Position numbers and translations under genes: made by a program. The notes beneath the pieces are model-generated. The model was not told the origin of the DNA and ran no database searches. It was given only the letters and a program-made list of their open reading frames with translations. A stretch of 64,000 bases of DNA from Stercorarius parasiticus (Eukaryota > Chordata > Aves > Charadriiformes > Stercorariidae). The first letter of the stretch is position 1; each line of letters starts with the position of its first letter. The DNA is taken from the NCBI GenBank assembly GCA_013396915.1, contig VWZL01000054.1, positions 241,167 to 305,166 of the forward strand, written 5' to 3'. Shown here piece by piece: positions 1-13,579 of this stretch.

Positions 1-248
1 CCCTTTCAGAAAAATAAGACCCTTCAAGCAACTGTCAGCAGAAATGAAAAATGTGTATCTTAAATGATGTTCCTCTGTGGACGGATTACTTTCTGATTCT
101 TGTCTGGTTTCTACCCTCCCTGCCCCCATCATATTATACTCTGAAAAGTGATTTAGTTGCTCATTTAGCCTCTTACGTAATAGCTTCCAGTTAGGCCGTT
201 TATATATGAGTAAATAAACAACTGTGTATTTGCAGAGTTTGGCATGTT
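1..248. other. Unique noncoding DNA at the left edge
   Basis: AT-rich sequence with no convincing open frame, repeat or RNA gene. It runs up to the 3' terminus of the adjoining CR1 element and probably represents the pre-insertion flank. Confidence 0.6.
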
Positions 249-1009
249 AGAATCATAGAATCATAGGGTTGGAAGGGACCTCTGGAGATCATCTAGTCCA
301 ACACCCCTGCCAGAGCAGGATCACCTCAGAGCAGGTTGCACAGGAACGTGTCCAGGCGGGTTTGGAATGTCTCCAGAGACGGAGACTCCACCACCTCTCT
401 GGGCAGCTTGTTCCAGTGCTCTGCCACCCTCAAAGTAAAGAAGTTCCTCCTCATGTTTAGGTGGAACTTCCTATGCTCAAGTTTGTGCCTGTTACCTCTT
501 GTCCTGTCACTGGGCACCACTGAAAAGAGCCTGGCCCCATCCTCCTGACACCCACCCTTGAAGTATTTATAAGCGTTGATAAGGTCCCCCCTCAGCCATC
601 TTTTTTCCAGACTGAAGAGACCCAAATCCCTCAGCCTTTCTTCATAAGAGAGGTGCTCCAGTCCCCTAATCATCTTCGTAGCCCTTTGTTGCACCCCCTC
701 CAGCAGTTCCCTGTCCTTCTTGAACTGGGGAGCCCAGAACTGAACCCAGTACTCCAGGTGCGGCCTCACCAAGGCAGAGTAGAAGGGGAGGATGACCTCC
801 CTCGACCTGCTGGCCACACTCCTCTTGATGCATCCCAGGATGCCAGTGGCTGCCTTGGCCACGAGGGCACATTGCTGGCTCGTGGTCAATAAAGAGACTC
901 CCAGGTCTCTTTCCACTGAGCTGCTCTCCAGCAGGTCAGCCCCAACCTGTACTGGTGCAGGGGGTTATTCCTCCCCAGGTGCAGCACCCTACACTTAGCC
1001 TTATTGTTG
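249..1009 (-). mobile_element. CR1 LINE, 5'-truncated, minus strand
   Basis: This is the 3' part of a chicken-repeat-1 (CR1) non-LTR retrotransposon inserted in reverse orientation. At 249-266 the plus strand reads as two copies of an AGAATCAT-type unit, the complement of the octamer tail that ends CR1 elements. It is followed by the well-known 3' UTR block (GGTTGGAAGGGACCTC at 268-283, then ATCATCTAGTCCAAC). From 326 upward the reverse strand encodes the C-terminal part of ORF2. Similarity stops abruptly near 1009, which fits the 5' truncation usual for CR1. Of the copies in this window it is the best preserved, so it is probably the youngest. CR1 does not normally make long target-site duplications and I see none. 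The exact subfamily cannot be fixed by eye. Confidence 0.95.
326..916 (-). pseudogene. CR1 ORF2 remnant: C-terminal end of the reverse transcriptase
   Basis: The minus strand carries 196 open codons ending at TGA (326-328). The peptide matches the conserved C-terminal region of CR1 ORF2, after the catalytic palm. It has the blocks [70 protein letters not shown] and [12 protein letters not shown], and a C-terminus close to [11 protein letters not shown]. The catalytic Asp-Asp motif would lie further upstream and is absent through truncation. The methionine at 916 is internal to the original protein and is not a true start. Upstream coding similarity ([13 protein letters not shown] on the minus strand, about 955-990) continues in another frame, so a one-base loss near position 940 broke the frame. 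The remnant is non-functional: no endonuclease domain, no palm motifs and no promoter. Confidence 0.9.
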
Positions 1010-3960
1010 CCTTAAATGTTGATGTATTTACATTTCACTCTTGGTTTAGAAAAACAGAAGTCACTACTCCAGGGTCTCTGGAGATCTGAATGTAGTGTAC
1101 GGCTGTAGTTAGGGTTAGTGTGTTCATTTTCAGGATGTGCTGCAAAGTTGAGATGGTCTGGCAATTTTCAAATAGAACTTTCCTGATGGGTTCAGCTGAG
1201 CCGGCAGGGTGACAACAGTGATACTTTGAGCAGTGGCTCTGCTGTGCCCTTTTCCTCAGGAGGATGTGGAATAAAACTGGGAATCAAATGTTTGAGGCAT
1301 TTCAGTGGCTGCAACAAAAACTGTGCAAAGAATGGACTACAATGCTGATGGCCACACTTTTGTTATAAGGTTTATAGGTCCTCTTTTTAGTACCTGTGGA
1401 TATTTTCTTCAGACACAACTGTTGCTATGGTTTTTTTGGAGGTTTGGTTTGGTTTTCTTTTGTTTTGTTTCACTCTGGTTAGAGTAGAAGGATGGCTGTA
1501 GGTGAACTTTAGAGTGAGCAAGTTTAAATGAGAAGGTAAAAGCATACTTGCACTCAGAATATAGTACTTGATTATCCAGTGTCATAGCTGTTATGAGCAG
1601 GGAAGTTAGAAATTAAGTGTGTTGAGATCAAGAGTTTCCTTGTTTCCAGCTTCCTTAAGATACCAAAAGGTTTTGAGTTTCAAGGGCTGAGCTAAAGCTC
1701 AGATTGAAGTTTAAGATGCAAACTTGAACTGCAAGTTCTAGAGGGTGAAAATAAAAGGAAAAGGTTGAGAAAGAAATTAATTTTTTAATTGTATTTTTTT
1801 AAATACCTGCCTAATTCCCAGTTTTCCAGGTTTGCAATGTCCAGTGGCTTTGTGGATTGCATAAATATTCTCTTTTAGGCCTAAAGAAAATTCTTTCCAC
1901 CACTTTTGAGCACTGCCTGTGCATCTGGCTCCAGATTCCTTTCCACAGTGTCTCTTTACTGCCTTTACTGCGCTGCAGATCTGCCCTTGCCCAGTCGCTT
2001 TCCCGTTGCCGCATCTACCTGACGGTGCTCTGGAGTGGGGAGACAGAATCCTGGCGCCTTTCAAGGGTTTCCACAAGGCCAGCAAGGAGGCAGTCCTTTA
2101 GTTGGCTGCCCAGGACTCTTCCTTTAAAGGAACAACATGTGATGAATAAAATCACCTTGATATTTTGCTTAGATACTTTGTTCCCAGGTTTTCTTCTTTA
2201 TTTGCTTGCTGGCATTATTGGGATTTAAGAAATAAAAAATGGAGTGGCCACAAGAAATGCTTTTCAGTCTACTTCCTGCACAAGTACAGTGATCTGATGG
2301 GCAGAGAGGATCATTATCCTTGAATGTTTCCAGTGCAGGGTTAAAACGGGGTGTGTAGTTCTTGAGCAATCCACAGCTGCAGTCTATTATGAAAAAACAC
2401 TGAAGGTGCTTAAAAGGCATTTCTATGCTATCTTTCATATTGCAGTACAGACAAACACCCTCCGACATGTAAATACTTGTTTGGTGGACATTTGTTAGTG
2501 TGTGTGCCTAGAAACTAAATGGATGCCCTGGTCTCAAAACATGCCTAACATTTACCATATTTCTGTTAAAGAAATCTGATTCAGCATACTTATTTAGTAT
2601 ATAGCTGCTTAAATTAATGTTGGTCATAAGTGTCTGGAGTAGTAAATGGTATAGAGCAGTACAGCTAAAGTTCAACTATAATTGGTTAGCCACAATGGGT
2701 TTTTAATGACCAGTATTTGATAATGATTATTGTGTAACAGAAGTTTCTAGGGCATGTGTTCTTGAAAGGTTTTCATAGCATTGCAGAAAAATAAGTAACT
2801 AAGCATTACATTGCAATAAAGACTGTATCTATGCTGAGTTTAATCTAATAGTTTTGAGATACACTAAACACTCACTTGGTTTGTAGTACCTTGAGGACCT
2901 GTAGCTAGCTCTGCTTGCCTGCTTGTTTCTTTGAGTTTTCTGAATTTGAATGAATTTCTTCTAATAAAAATCTTGGAGAAAAGAAAGTCTGAGCCTTCTA
3001 ACATTTCCCTACAATCCTGAAAGTGTCTCTGGAGACTTGAGTGGCTGTTTGATGACAATACCCTAAAACAGTAGATATGTTTCCTGTTTCCCATAGGTAG
3101 GAGCCTGTCAACAGCTATTTCCATTCCAGCACTTTTCTTATATCATATTCAAACTATTCACGCTTGAAATCAAGTGAGTACATAATTGGAACAGCTTGGA
3201 ATAAACTGATTGTCAGTCTGCTTTTTCTTTTCTAGTTAGAATAAGTAGATCGTGTAAATAAGAGAGGAAATGAGTTGTGAGACTAAGAATCCCAGTTTCT
3301 GCTTACAAAAATAGGTATTTATATAATATTAGACAACAATGAATATAGACAAAACTGCTGCAGTCAGCCCATCTTTTCTCATTGTATCAACAGCTAACTT
3401 GTCTGTAAGCTTTTAGGCCACACCAAAGTAAAATTTTCTGTAGATGACTTGTCTCCACCTCCCCAGTATTTGAAGTCTAACATGTTCAGAAAGAACAAAT
3501 GTGGTATATATATCAAATTATCAGTTCATTTGCTAGTGCTGCCTTAAGGCTTGAATTACTGACATCTATCTACTCATTATGCAGACTACCTAAAATGTAG
3601 GGCTTCTGTTCTGTACAATGCTCAGGACTGAGGGCAAGGGACCACTTGATTTTGTACATGTGACTATTTGCAATTCCATATATTGATGCAAATCTGTATC
3701 TTGAACCTTTTCTACAGTAACATATAGTATTTATTTTATGTATGGATGTAGGCAAACTTCTGGGTGTTATAAATCAAATACACTGAATGAAATCCTATCT
3801 TCAGCCAAGACAGAAGCTTTTTGCCCCTTGGAGAAACTGATTTCTCCTATTTGCTACTGCCTACATTTTTAATGCTTGATTTATATAATTTTTTTCCCTT
3901 CCCTTTAATGGTCGTGAGGGATAAATGGCTATTTTGAATAGGAGCTTAAAGTTCAGAAGA
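1010..3960. other. Unique noncoding DNA
   Basis: No recognisable gene or repeat. The open frames here are short, and the peptide of the longest (1857-2228, plus strand) resembles nothing I know. A 14-bp perfect palindrome at 2119-2132 contains CCTTTAAAGG, which fits the CArG-box consensus CC(A/T)6GG. A few such matches are expected by chance in AT-rich DNA of this size. Confidence 0.5.
2119..2132. promoter_or_regulatory. CArG-box-like palindrome (SRF-type site, unproven)
   Basis: TTCCTTTAAAGGAA is its own reverse complement and contains a full CC(A/T)6GG match, the consensus bound by serum response factor. No second CArG box or recognisable promoter lies beside it, so a chance match is likely. 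Confidence 0.15.
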
Positions 3961-4073
3961 ACTGGATTCTGTTTCTGTCTTTGTTGCTGACCAGTGATGT
4001 GAAATTTTCCGTGTCATGTAATGTCCTTCATGTCAACATCCTTTGCTGTAGAATGAAACTAATCCTGCTTTGG
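3961..4073 (+). repeat. Ancient MIR/CORE-like retroposon remnant
   Basis: The order of blocks follows the old amniote MIR/CORE-type element. It runs: ACTGGATTCTGTTTCTGTCT, then TTGCTGACCAGTGATGTGA (family: TGCCACTGAC..GCTGTGTGACC), then a degraded GGCAAGTCACTT..CTCTGTGCCTC region, then GCTGTAGAATGAAACTAAT (family: TCTGTAAAATGGGGATAAT). It is strongly diverged, as expected for an insertion that predates birds. The family-level call rests on motif order rather than an alignment score. Such elements are transcribed by RNA polymerase III when active, but no intact A/B box is claimed here. Confidence 0.5.
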
Positions 4074-7000
4074 AAAAAATGTTGGAAGAAAAGTTCTGTC
4101 CTTTACAGAATTCATGGAGTTCTACTGGCATTCTAAATTATCATTAAAAAAAATACTTACATTCCTAAAAGCAGTACTTGCTATTTATGCTGTCAGATCT
4201 TCAGGTAGTAACCATTAATTTTTGGAGCTCTTGTGTGATTATCCTTTTAACAAATTATTCTGTGAATTTAATTGTTCCGCATATTAAATAAATACATATA
4301 CATAATTGATGCTATTTTGAGCAAATGCATTTATGTCTAAGTGTTGAGCGCAATATATATGGTGAAAAGCACACCTGTATTAGGAAAGAAATATGATTAA
4401 GTAGCATTCTTAAATGTAAAAAAGTATTTCAATTGGGGTTGGTGTAATTTAGTAAGACTGAAGGCAAGACTAATAAAAGCAGGGGAAGTAAAGGTTTTTT
4501 TCTCAGATATATTAAATATATTTTTAAGGTATTTTTGTTACTACAAACAGCAGGAAAAGACTTGGAGATTTAAAATGGAGTTGATGTCTGTCCAGCCTGT
4601 TATTTGTGAGAGCATAGTCACCTCGTCTGTAATTGTAAGAGCCTCCTCCTTCCTTAATCTTTCAGAATGAAAACAGTGCCTGAGGCATTCCTCCTCCTTT
4701 TTCTTTCTTTTTGCTTTTCTTTTTATAGTCTTTGTTTTATGAATTGAGGCTTTAACCTTTCTTAAAATTTGTACTTTCAGAAAATGACCAAAACGTTTGG
4801 TGTGTTTTGAGGACTGAAGTATACGTAACGGAAATTTTTAAGGATACAGGAAAATAATCTGACTGCAGTTTGTGGCTTGTAGACTAGGGAAGCTGGGGTT
4901 CTACTTTTCCAGTGCTTAAAAGTGTTAAGAATCTTGCCATTAGCAACTCAGCAATTGGCACATTAGACATAAATTGCAGTGCTCTGACTGAATCATAGAA
5001 CGGTGACCTTGCACATGGTCATGCTGCTCTGCTGTTTTGGTTTATCTTCACATAGGCAGATTTTTCTTGTTGGAGTGTTAAAATACGTTCTCAGAAAAGG
5101 AACTGCATAAATGTTCTTAGGATGGGGACAATTTTGGTTTCAGATATGCTCATCTCCTCTTTATAAGAGAGTGAATTTAATGGGAAGAAAAGACAAACCT
5201 AATAGTTTAACTAGAAGCACTCATAATCTTATTACTTTTTAAAAGGCATTGCTGTAATGAAGTGGCTTTAAATTACTGAGTGGATAGATTGGGAAGCTTG
5301 TTTGTTGTAATGGCTGAATAGCCGTATGCTTAATTTGATCTGATTTCCAGAATGTACTGCAATATTTGACTGAACGGTGTGAAGGAAAACCTTTTATATT
5401 TGGTGCGACATGGTCTCCTAAGTAGCCAGCCCATACTGTCTGGCACTTGCAACATGAAAGTGCCCAAAAGTTTTGAATCACAGAGGCAAGATATCTGAAT
5501 TTAAACGTTAACTGAAGAAAAAGAGATGTGGCCATCTGTTTTTCAGATATTCTTCCTTTCTCTTTCCTATGGGATCTCTGAGAAACATGGGAATTCAGTC
5601 GGATCATGAGCCTTAATGTGAACTCAAGTAGAGGGTGGATTTTTGCTGCTGTTGATGTGTTCTGTGCCTTTCTTATTTGCACTCACCGTGGTCTTGCTTA
5701 TGTTTTTCAATTGTTGTCTGCACCACTTTTGGTTTAAGATCAAAACAAGTCCTAATATTTTCAGGTTTAAATGAACTCTACTGCAAGAGTTTACAAGTGG
5801 AGTAAGCATGTTTAAAATCATTGAAGATTTAAAAGGAACTAAACCACCTCCTCTTCTAATTGTAAAATTGTGATTTATCAAGTTGGGAGTTGCTCATTGG
5901 TAGCCAGGTGTTTTTCTGCAGGTCCATATTAAGAAAAGCTAATAGATAATTTTTTATTGTTGATGGGAGAATGTTGAACTCAAATATTTTCCATTTTTTA
6001 CACAGATTTCTGTTTTCCATTAAGTTTATAATAATTATCATCACAGAACAACTACCTAATTTATAATCTATATATTCAAACTGACCTTTTTCATTAGGTT
6101 CACTGTGTATTCCTCAATTTCTTTGCTAATTTTTCCATCAGAAATTAAAGGAGGGTAAGGTCTTTTGAAGAGGGTTTTCTTACCAATACATAGTCTGATG
6201 ATTAAATTGAGCATTCACCAAGAGGCAGGTTGTCTAGATTGCAGTACATCTGGTTGATTCAGGTGAGGAATATGAATCAGGATCTGAATGGATCTTGCAT
6301 AACAAAAATTTTCTTAACGCCCTTTCTTTCTGAGCTGATTGCTATTGCATGGCTCAACTTGTGTGAGTGCTGCCATAATCCATCGCTAGTTTTTAAAGTA
6401 GTTTTGGGTGTTAGGAGGAAGGAAATGTTGACAAATAGCCTTTTTCTGGCCAAAAAGAAGCTTTCCTAGTAAACAGTGTGGCTGCAAGTTTGTGTGCAGT
6501 GTGTCTTGTGCTGGTCTTGCTGATTTTGGGTAGTCTAAAATTGTGTGAAATGCATATGCCTGCAGCTTCTTAGCAACTCTTAAGTGCTGTGTTTTGGCAC
6601 CGCAGGCTGTCTTCTCATAGGCCGGCTTTCAGCTTCATAGTGAATGCGCCTTATTCCTGAGTTTAAGGTTAGTCAGTGAAGTACTAGGTCATGTTCAGAA
6701 GGCCTTTGCCCTCATGGGTCTATTCTCTGGCCTTTGTATGGCAGTGTTTTTGGGAAGTTAGTGGGAGTCTTGCTTGAGTAAGAATCATCTCTGTTGTCCA
6801 CAGATGAAACTACAGACATCTTTGAACCTTCACAGATTTCATTTCTGGCATGGCCAGAAGGGTTGCACAGAACTGTAAATTAAATATGTGACCTTAACTC
6901 ATGACTAAAGTAATTTTGCACAAGCAGCATTGGGGATATTACATACTAATACACACCCAAAATGTTATTTGCCGCCTTTATGTATTGATGTAATGGAACA

Positions 7001-10000
7001 GATGCTATAGATACTGTTCTTGCTGTGTAGAGGGATAGTGCTGGTTAAATAAGGATACATTATTTAATATTGGGTATTGTGTTTAAATATGCTGCAGCCA
7101 TAAACAGTGTAAAATAGCTCTTTAAAATATTTTCCCTAACATAACATGACTTGTCCTGCAGCTCTGCGATGTGTACGCCTTTACCCCCTGAAATCTCTAC
7201 AGGTACAAGAAATATTCAGTGTAAGTGGTAGGCAGAGAGGAACATTAAAAAGAACTTCAGAGGCAGGTCCCAGTGTTAATTCTCATGAAAACTTTCCTGT
7301 TCTTGATGTTTTCTCCCTTGAGCTGTCATCCCTGGAGAAATCAGACTACAATTGTGTGATTTAAGATAGAGCAGCACCCTTCCTGTCAAAGCTGGTTATG
7401 TAGTACAGGGCTTGCTGATTTGACTATCACATCACCAATTTTCTGGGAGAAAGTTATTTAAAGCAATTAGTATTTTCCTGTAATGGTAAGGTTAACGCAG
7501 ACTCTGACCCATGTTCAAATTCTGCTGTACTTATTGTTTGAGAGGTTTGTCAGAGAGGTGAGATACTGGAGGTAAGACCACAAGTAACACTTCCAACATT
7601 TTTAAAATGTCATGTGTCCAACATACAACTGGATCAGTCAAGTGTACACTAAACCAATACATTGGACCGTAAAAGGACTTCCTAGTTTTGCTGGCCCCCT
7701 TTCTCTTTTTTATTTCAATCACTCTTATAACCTTAATTATTTGATTTGCTAAACGAATACAAAACACAGTGAGACCACTGCAGTTAGAGATCCCTAAAAG
7801 AAGAAAAGATGATTTAGATGAAGTAAGAGATAGTGGTAAGCCTTGTTATTCTTTAGGAGACATTCAGTTAGAACAGTAGAGTGCAGACCTGTTAGAGCAG
7901 AAAGGAGGTGTGTGAAATGTACAAGTAGGTGAACTGACTGGCAGTTCTCAGCATCAATTGCAGTTTTCCTGGTCCATTGTAATGTCTTTCAGCAAGGCAA
8001 AGTTTTGGTATTTTCCACTTGCTTTCCTACTGAAAAGTTTTTGCATCTAGTAGGGTGACTTTCATACCAGTCAGGTGTTAGGTGTCAGTCTCCTTTTACT
8101 CTTCAGAAACCAGAATGTTTGAAGATCATTGGCTTGTGTGTGAAATTGAATTATTTTATTATTTTCACATAAGAATAATACATTAAACTCACAGCAGCTT
8201 AGCTAGACTATAGCCTGTGGGTCCTGACCTACATTTTTTACTCTACAGAGCATGAATTATCTTGCTATATATGACACAAAGTCGCTGTTCGATTAGAAAT
8301 TATTTTAAATTGTATCATTCTGGTATTCTGGATTTAAAAGTTACATCCAGCTAATCATTGTATTAAGTAAAGATTTGATATATTGTAAAATTTAACGTTT
8401 CTTTCTGGTTTCCTTTCTTTCTATCTCACTGCGTTTCCTTTTTTTTTTTTTAAATACATTTATAGGTGCTTTTTTAATAGACTTGATGCCTAAATATTTA
8501 AAGTATTGTAAATATATGTAAAACCCTAGTTCTTCCTGCACTTTCTGTGATCCGGTGATGATGATGAGCGCTTCAAACCCAATTTGAACAAAAAGAAACT
8601 ATGACTGAAGTTTCAGTGTCTTGGAAAATTAAAACTCTTGTGCCAAATTTTTCCACCACTGTAATTAAACAGTTCTATTCCCACAACTCAGTGAATAGAA
8701 ATCATTTTGATTGTATGGTAAATGAAAACTCTTCATATTTTTTCTTTTTTTTTCTTTTTCCTTGATAGTTTTTTCGCTTGTAAATGGGTTCAGTCTCTTA
8801 CCAGTGAGATTATCTAATGTATGTCAGGTTAACATGTTCTGGTCATGAAGTCTGAAACCGTAAACCCAAGGATATTTCTCTGAGCTACACTTACAGCTTT
8901 TGAACTCTGCCATAACCGTTGAAGCTGTTTCTGTTGCTGTGAGAAGTTCTTCCCAGGAACAGAGAGGTTACTTTTTCTTGCCCTTCTCTGCATCCCAGAA
9001 TTGAGAGAAAAAAAAGCTTCAAGCAATAAATGCAAGAAATATGAGTGATCTTGACTGGTATTTTGTGAATCTTTTACTGAAATGCTTGCCATTTTTGATC
9101 CCTTATTTTTAAATTGAAGCCATGTGAAGGTATAAATTCTCATGAGTGTAGTCCTTGGTCTGTGAATGAAGTGTCACAGTTACAAATGTGGCTGTTGTGC
9201 AAGAAGTGACTTACGGCACAGCCATGGCACTAAATTTACTCAATATTGCAATTACGTAATGTCTGATGATACATTTTTAGTGTGGCTAATGATGGTGATA
9301 GCTAAAATACAGGAAAACAGACAAAGCAAAGAACTCTAAACCTGATTAAAATAAGAAAATATTTTTAATAAGTTCTTGGAGAATGTTTTGAAAAATTGGC
9401 TGAAGAGGTCCAAACCACAAGAGTTACTGTTGTCCAAATAATTCTAGATTGGTTACATTTTAAAGCAGTGATAACGTATCTTAAGCAATCCTGAAGTAGA
9501 GATGTAAAAGTGAAAGAAATATCATGCAGTTCCTGGTTTTGTTACCTTGAACCTGTAATGTCATAGACACTTGTAGGACAATCATTGGGCTTCTCAGAAG
9601 TAGGCCAGAAACAGACGGTGGTGTAAGTTGTGTAAGACTTTATCTTTGGTCACAATCCCACTTTAGAGAATTCCTGATAGATTTCCCATGTATTACTGTT
9701 GCCTTTTTCTAAGTCATGATGAGGCTAAAGAGGACAGCACAACTGTCTTCCGTGTAGCGTTTATTTTCCACTATTCTGCCTTGCAGACAGAACATGTAAG
9801 TGAATGGGCCTTTTGGGAAGGGCTGTGTGTATCCCTCTTCTGAGCCTTAGTATCTTCTGGCTGGGGCCTAGCCCTTCTGGGGATCTAGGGATTTGATAAA
9901 GCCCTGAAGACAACTTCTGAATTGTGTGAGACGTCTTTATTTCGTGAAACTGGGAGAATATAGACTGTCCTTCAGAATTCTGTCTGGGGTGTCAAAGTAG

Positions 10001-13000
10001 CAATATCTCAGCATCTTGTGATCAATAGAGTTGTACTATTTTCCCAGTGAAAACATGTTTTGTGCTATGCTGAGATATAGCTAAATTAATTAACCGCATA
10101 GATCAGCTGATCTTAAAATCATATTATGATGTGTAAGAAAACAATGGCACTCAATTTTGATTGATTTGTTCAACATATTTGGACAGATCTTTAGCTTCTC
10201 TGAGCTGGCTTTTCTGCACTGAATTCATTAGAACTACTTTGATTTACGTAGCGCTGTTATCTCAATAGCTCTTTTTTTCTCTTGACTTTTTGTTTTTATT
10301 GAAGGATTCATTGTGCTGACAGAAACTAGCTGTAGAGGAATGTGGAATTTCTAGTATATGTAGTTTGCACAGGCATTCCGTAAGTCCACAGAATTATGAA
10401 TGGAAGCCTCATTGAAATCCATGGCACTGGTGTTGCTAATCATTTAGGTACCATAACAACAACAAAAGTCTTTTAAATACAAAAATGCCAAGCATTTCTT
10501 TTTTAAAAACAGGGGGGATTGTCAGTAATATGATGCACAGAATCCATATTGTAAACAGGTATGGAGACCATGATGGCCTTGATTGAAGTAATTCTTTCTT
10601 TCCTTATATATGACTTTGGAATTTGAGAATTATTTGACAATCTATGTGCTGTTAAGTATGTGGAGGTGTATTATTGTGTACATGTGCACAGGTGTACGTG
10701 GTTTCATTATACTGTGTAAAGGGGCCTTTTGTTCTTAAAAACAAGAAAAATAATCCCTGCCAATGAGAATTGACTGCACATGTTTAATTTAAGAGTTTAA
10801 TTGCTGTTGGAGGGCAATGTATTTTCCTTTCAGTGCCAGAATTGAGCTGTATCTGTCATACTTTAAGCTAAAGAAGGAACACTAAAAAAAAAAAATAATA
10901 GGGCATTCAGCTGTAAGTCTTAATAAAACAATAATTTTAGAAAATATGTAAGGTACATATATATCCTGTATACTTATACTTTTTGTGACAAAAAAATGCT
11001 ATAGGCGTAAATAAAGTTAAAAAACAACCTTGGAGCCCTTACAAATGTTGCTTGCGGAGGCTTTCAATGCACTGTGCGATCAATTTTCCTTTTTATATTT
11101 CCTTCAAACTTACCCCCTTTACCATAAAAAAAAAAAAAGAAATTGAGAAGTGTCACTGAATGAGGAGTGTCTTGAGCAGACGCTGTAGCTGTGTATAAGC
11201 AGGTGTGAACTACCTTAATTTTTCAGACTCTTCCTCTATAGCCAGCAAAATTGTTACTTCCAATAATACTCAGGCTTTGTGAAATGACCATAACATTGAT
11301 CTCAGCTATCATTTTCTATCTTAAATGTGAATTCCTGATGCAGAAATAAAAGCCGAATTGGGGGAAAAAAAATGCGTTTCCATAAAACACGTTGCAAGTG
11401 CATTTCTGTAAATTTTTTTAATCATAGTAATATATCAAAGAATTGCTGCTTTGCCCAAAGCTAATTCTCTTGCTCAGCAATTCACTTGAGGAGCTAACGG
11501 GTCTCTATAAAATTTTACAAGACTGCTTAGTTCTTCTAAAAATCAGAGAGGGAATTTATCTATCTCATTTGTAAATTTGGCTTTTTATTTGAATACCACC
11601 AATAAGTAACTAATGTCTATTTTGTCTGATAAACCCTTTTCTAGGATATATAGTAACAGAAATGCCAGAGAGAGACTAAGAGACAGTGTATGACAGAGCA
11701 AATTGTAATGCACGTGATGGCTTAGAACATAAATCTGCAAAATGCACAACTTCCTTCATATTTGTGCCTTCAGAGGAAGTTGAAGATGTCAACGAAGACA
11801 TTCAGTACTTCAGAAGATAAGGCTCTTGAACTATACATTTTAAAATTATGAATTAATTTTCCAGAAAAGATATTCTTTTGTAAATTGCTTCTGCAGAAAA
11901 GATCTCAAAGTAGCCAGGGATGTTTTGTTGATGGAATGGTTTGAATCATTTGACAGATACTTTTTTTTTTTTAATCAACAGAATCAAATTAGAGATTCAG
12001 CCAAATTAATTTTATTTTGTATGTAAGTCCTGCATGACAGGATATATTCAAAGAAAGAGAAAAACACTCTTGAGGTAAAAAAATGTGTCAATTAGAAGAC
12101 AGGAGCATGAAGTCCCTGTAACAAATTGTTCACTAAAGGGTAAGAAGTGAGTTTCCAATGTAGATCGCTTCATTAAAGATACTTTTTGTTTTGATAAAAT
12201 TATTTCTTTTTTTTTTTATTGAGAAATCTTGACAGCTGTGTCAACAATAACAAAATCTTTTCTGTGCTGTTACAAGTTCCAATACTCATAAGGGCAGGGG
12301 AAAATTCTAGGGAGAATGCTGAGGGAAAGATTAGATGTTTTGATCATTTCTTTTAAATTGCATGCAGAGCCATTTCTTTAGGCTTCTTTTCACTTTGAGA
12401 ATAAATACTTAAAAAAACCCACACAACTCTGTAGTAAATCCTTTGTAGGCAAAAAACCCCAACTGAATATTAAAATATATATTATTTAACCAGTTAAAGT
12501 AATTCAAGAAGAAACTGGAATTGCCAAGCAGCACCCCAGCATGACTCACTAAGACATGTGCTGGCCTTGCAGAATGGAGCTCTCATAAGAGAACAGTGAA
12601 GACATTAAATAACCTTTGTAAACACACTGAATCTGCTTCTTGTGTAAATTGCCAGATGAAAATGTTTGAGTTACAGCAGCATCTCTAGAATCAGAATTGG
12701 ATCTACAGCATACAATTAAGCAAAATTTCTAAGGAGGCTTAGAGAAGTGGTATTATTACTATTATTACTACTGCTACTATTTCATTAGGTAATAGCCAGT
12801 CTCTTCCTCCCTATCCTCCAGACAATCTGTTGGCTTTCCTCTTTTACAGATTATGTTGATTGCTTATACTGGTACAGAGTCAGTGGGATGTTAATGGGCA
12901 CCTCTGCCAGTCCTGCTGATGTTACTGAGAGGTCAGAGTGGGGACCCAGGTAGAACTGATACTTCTATAACCTTCTGACTTAAGATATACTAGTGGCTCC

Positions 13001-13579
13001 ATTTTTTGGCTGTGTTCTTGTGTATTTTGGAAGGTCAACATTCATATTGCCTTGCATTTACTTAATGAATTATATTCTGTTTTGAATTTGCGTTCTGTGG
13101 AAATAAATAAGCATTTGCAGTATTCTAGTGTTAAAGTGTACAAGTACTTTTTTGTAGTATTTTATAGACTCTGCCATTTGTTTCTAAGGTTTTAAATATC
13201 TAGCACTGTGATGGATGGCTGTTGTCCATCACTGGCTCACACAAATGTATTTTTGAGAGGAAATTCTTTTGCTCCACCACTCCTGGAAATGAGCATGTAG
13301 ATTGCATCAGTGAAACTAATTGGAGTCTTGATCGTGCACGATACTAAAATAAGTCTGTATTTACTTACCAGAGGTCACTAAAAACAAGTCCTCCTCATGC
13401 ATTACACAGAGGTGAACAACAACAATAACAGCAGAGTAAACCAGCAATTTATTTGTTGTATGTATTCAGATATATAATGCCAAGTTCTGAAGTAAATTCA
13501 AATTCTGGATCGCTTGTCTATTGGGGGAAAAATGCAGAAGCAAATGAGTTGGATCTGCAGTGAACACTGCATCAGCATA
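4074..13579. other. Long unique noncoding stretch
   Basis: About 9.5 kb with no gene I can recognise. Landmarks are a pyrimidine-rich tract at about 4690-4728, homopolymer runs at 8439-8451 (T), 10884-10895 (A), 11126-11138 (A), 11961-11972 (T) and 12207-12217 (T), a short (GAT)n at 8555-8567 and a degenerate ATT/ACT trinucleotide tract at 12751-12781. The longest non-repeat open frame of the window lies here (5239-5682, minus, 147 codons). Its peptide has no recognisable domain and its length is near what chance gives over 64 kb. Confidence 0.55.
12751..12781. repeat. Degenerate trinucleotide microsatellite (ATT/ACT)
   Basis: TATTATTACTATTATTACTA and the following CTGCTACTAT form an imperfect run of ATT and ACT triplets. 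The interruptions suggest an old, stable tract. Confidence 0.7.

Noticed and set aside
269..998. Several plus-strand open frames across the CR1
   Set aside because: Antisense shadows of the CR1 ORF2 remnant.
5239..5682. 147-codon open frame on the minus strand, the longest outside repeats
   Set aside because: No recognisable domain and no splice or promoter context. A frame of about this length is roughly what chance gives in 64 kb of AT-rich DNA read in six frames.
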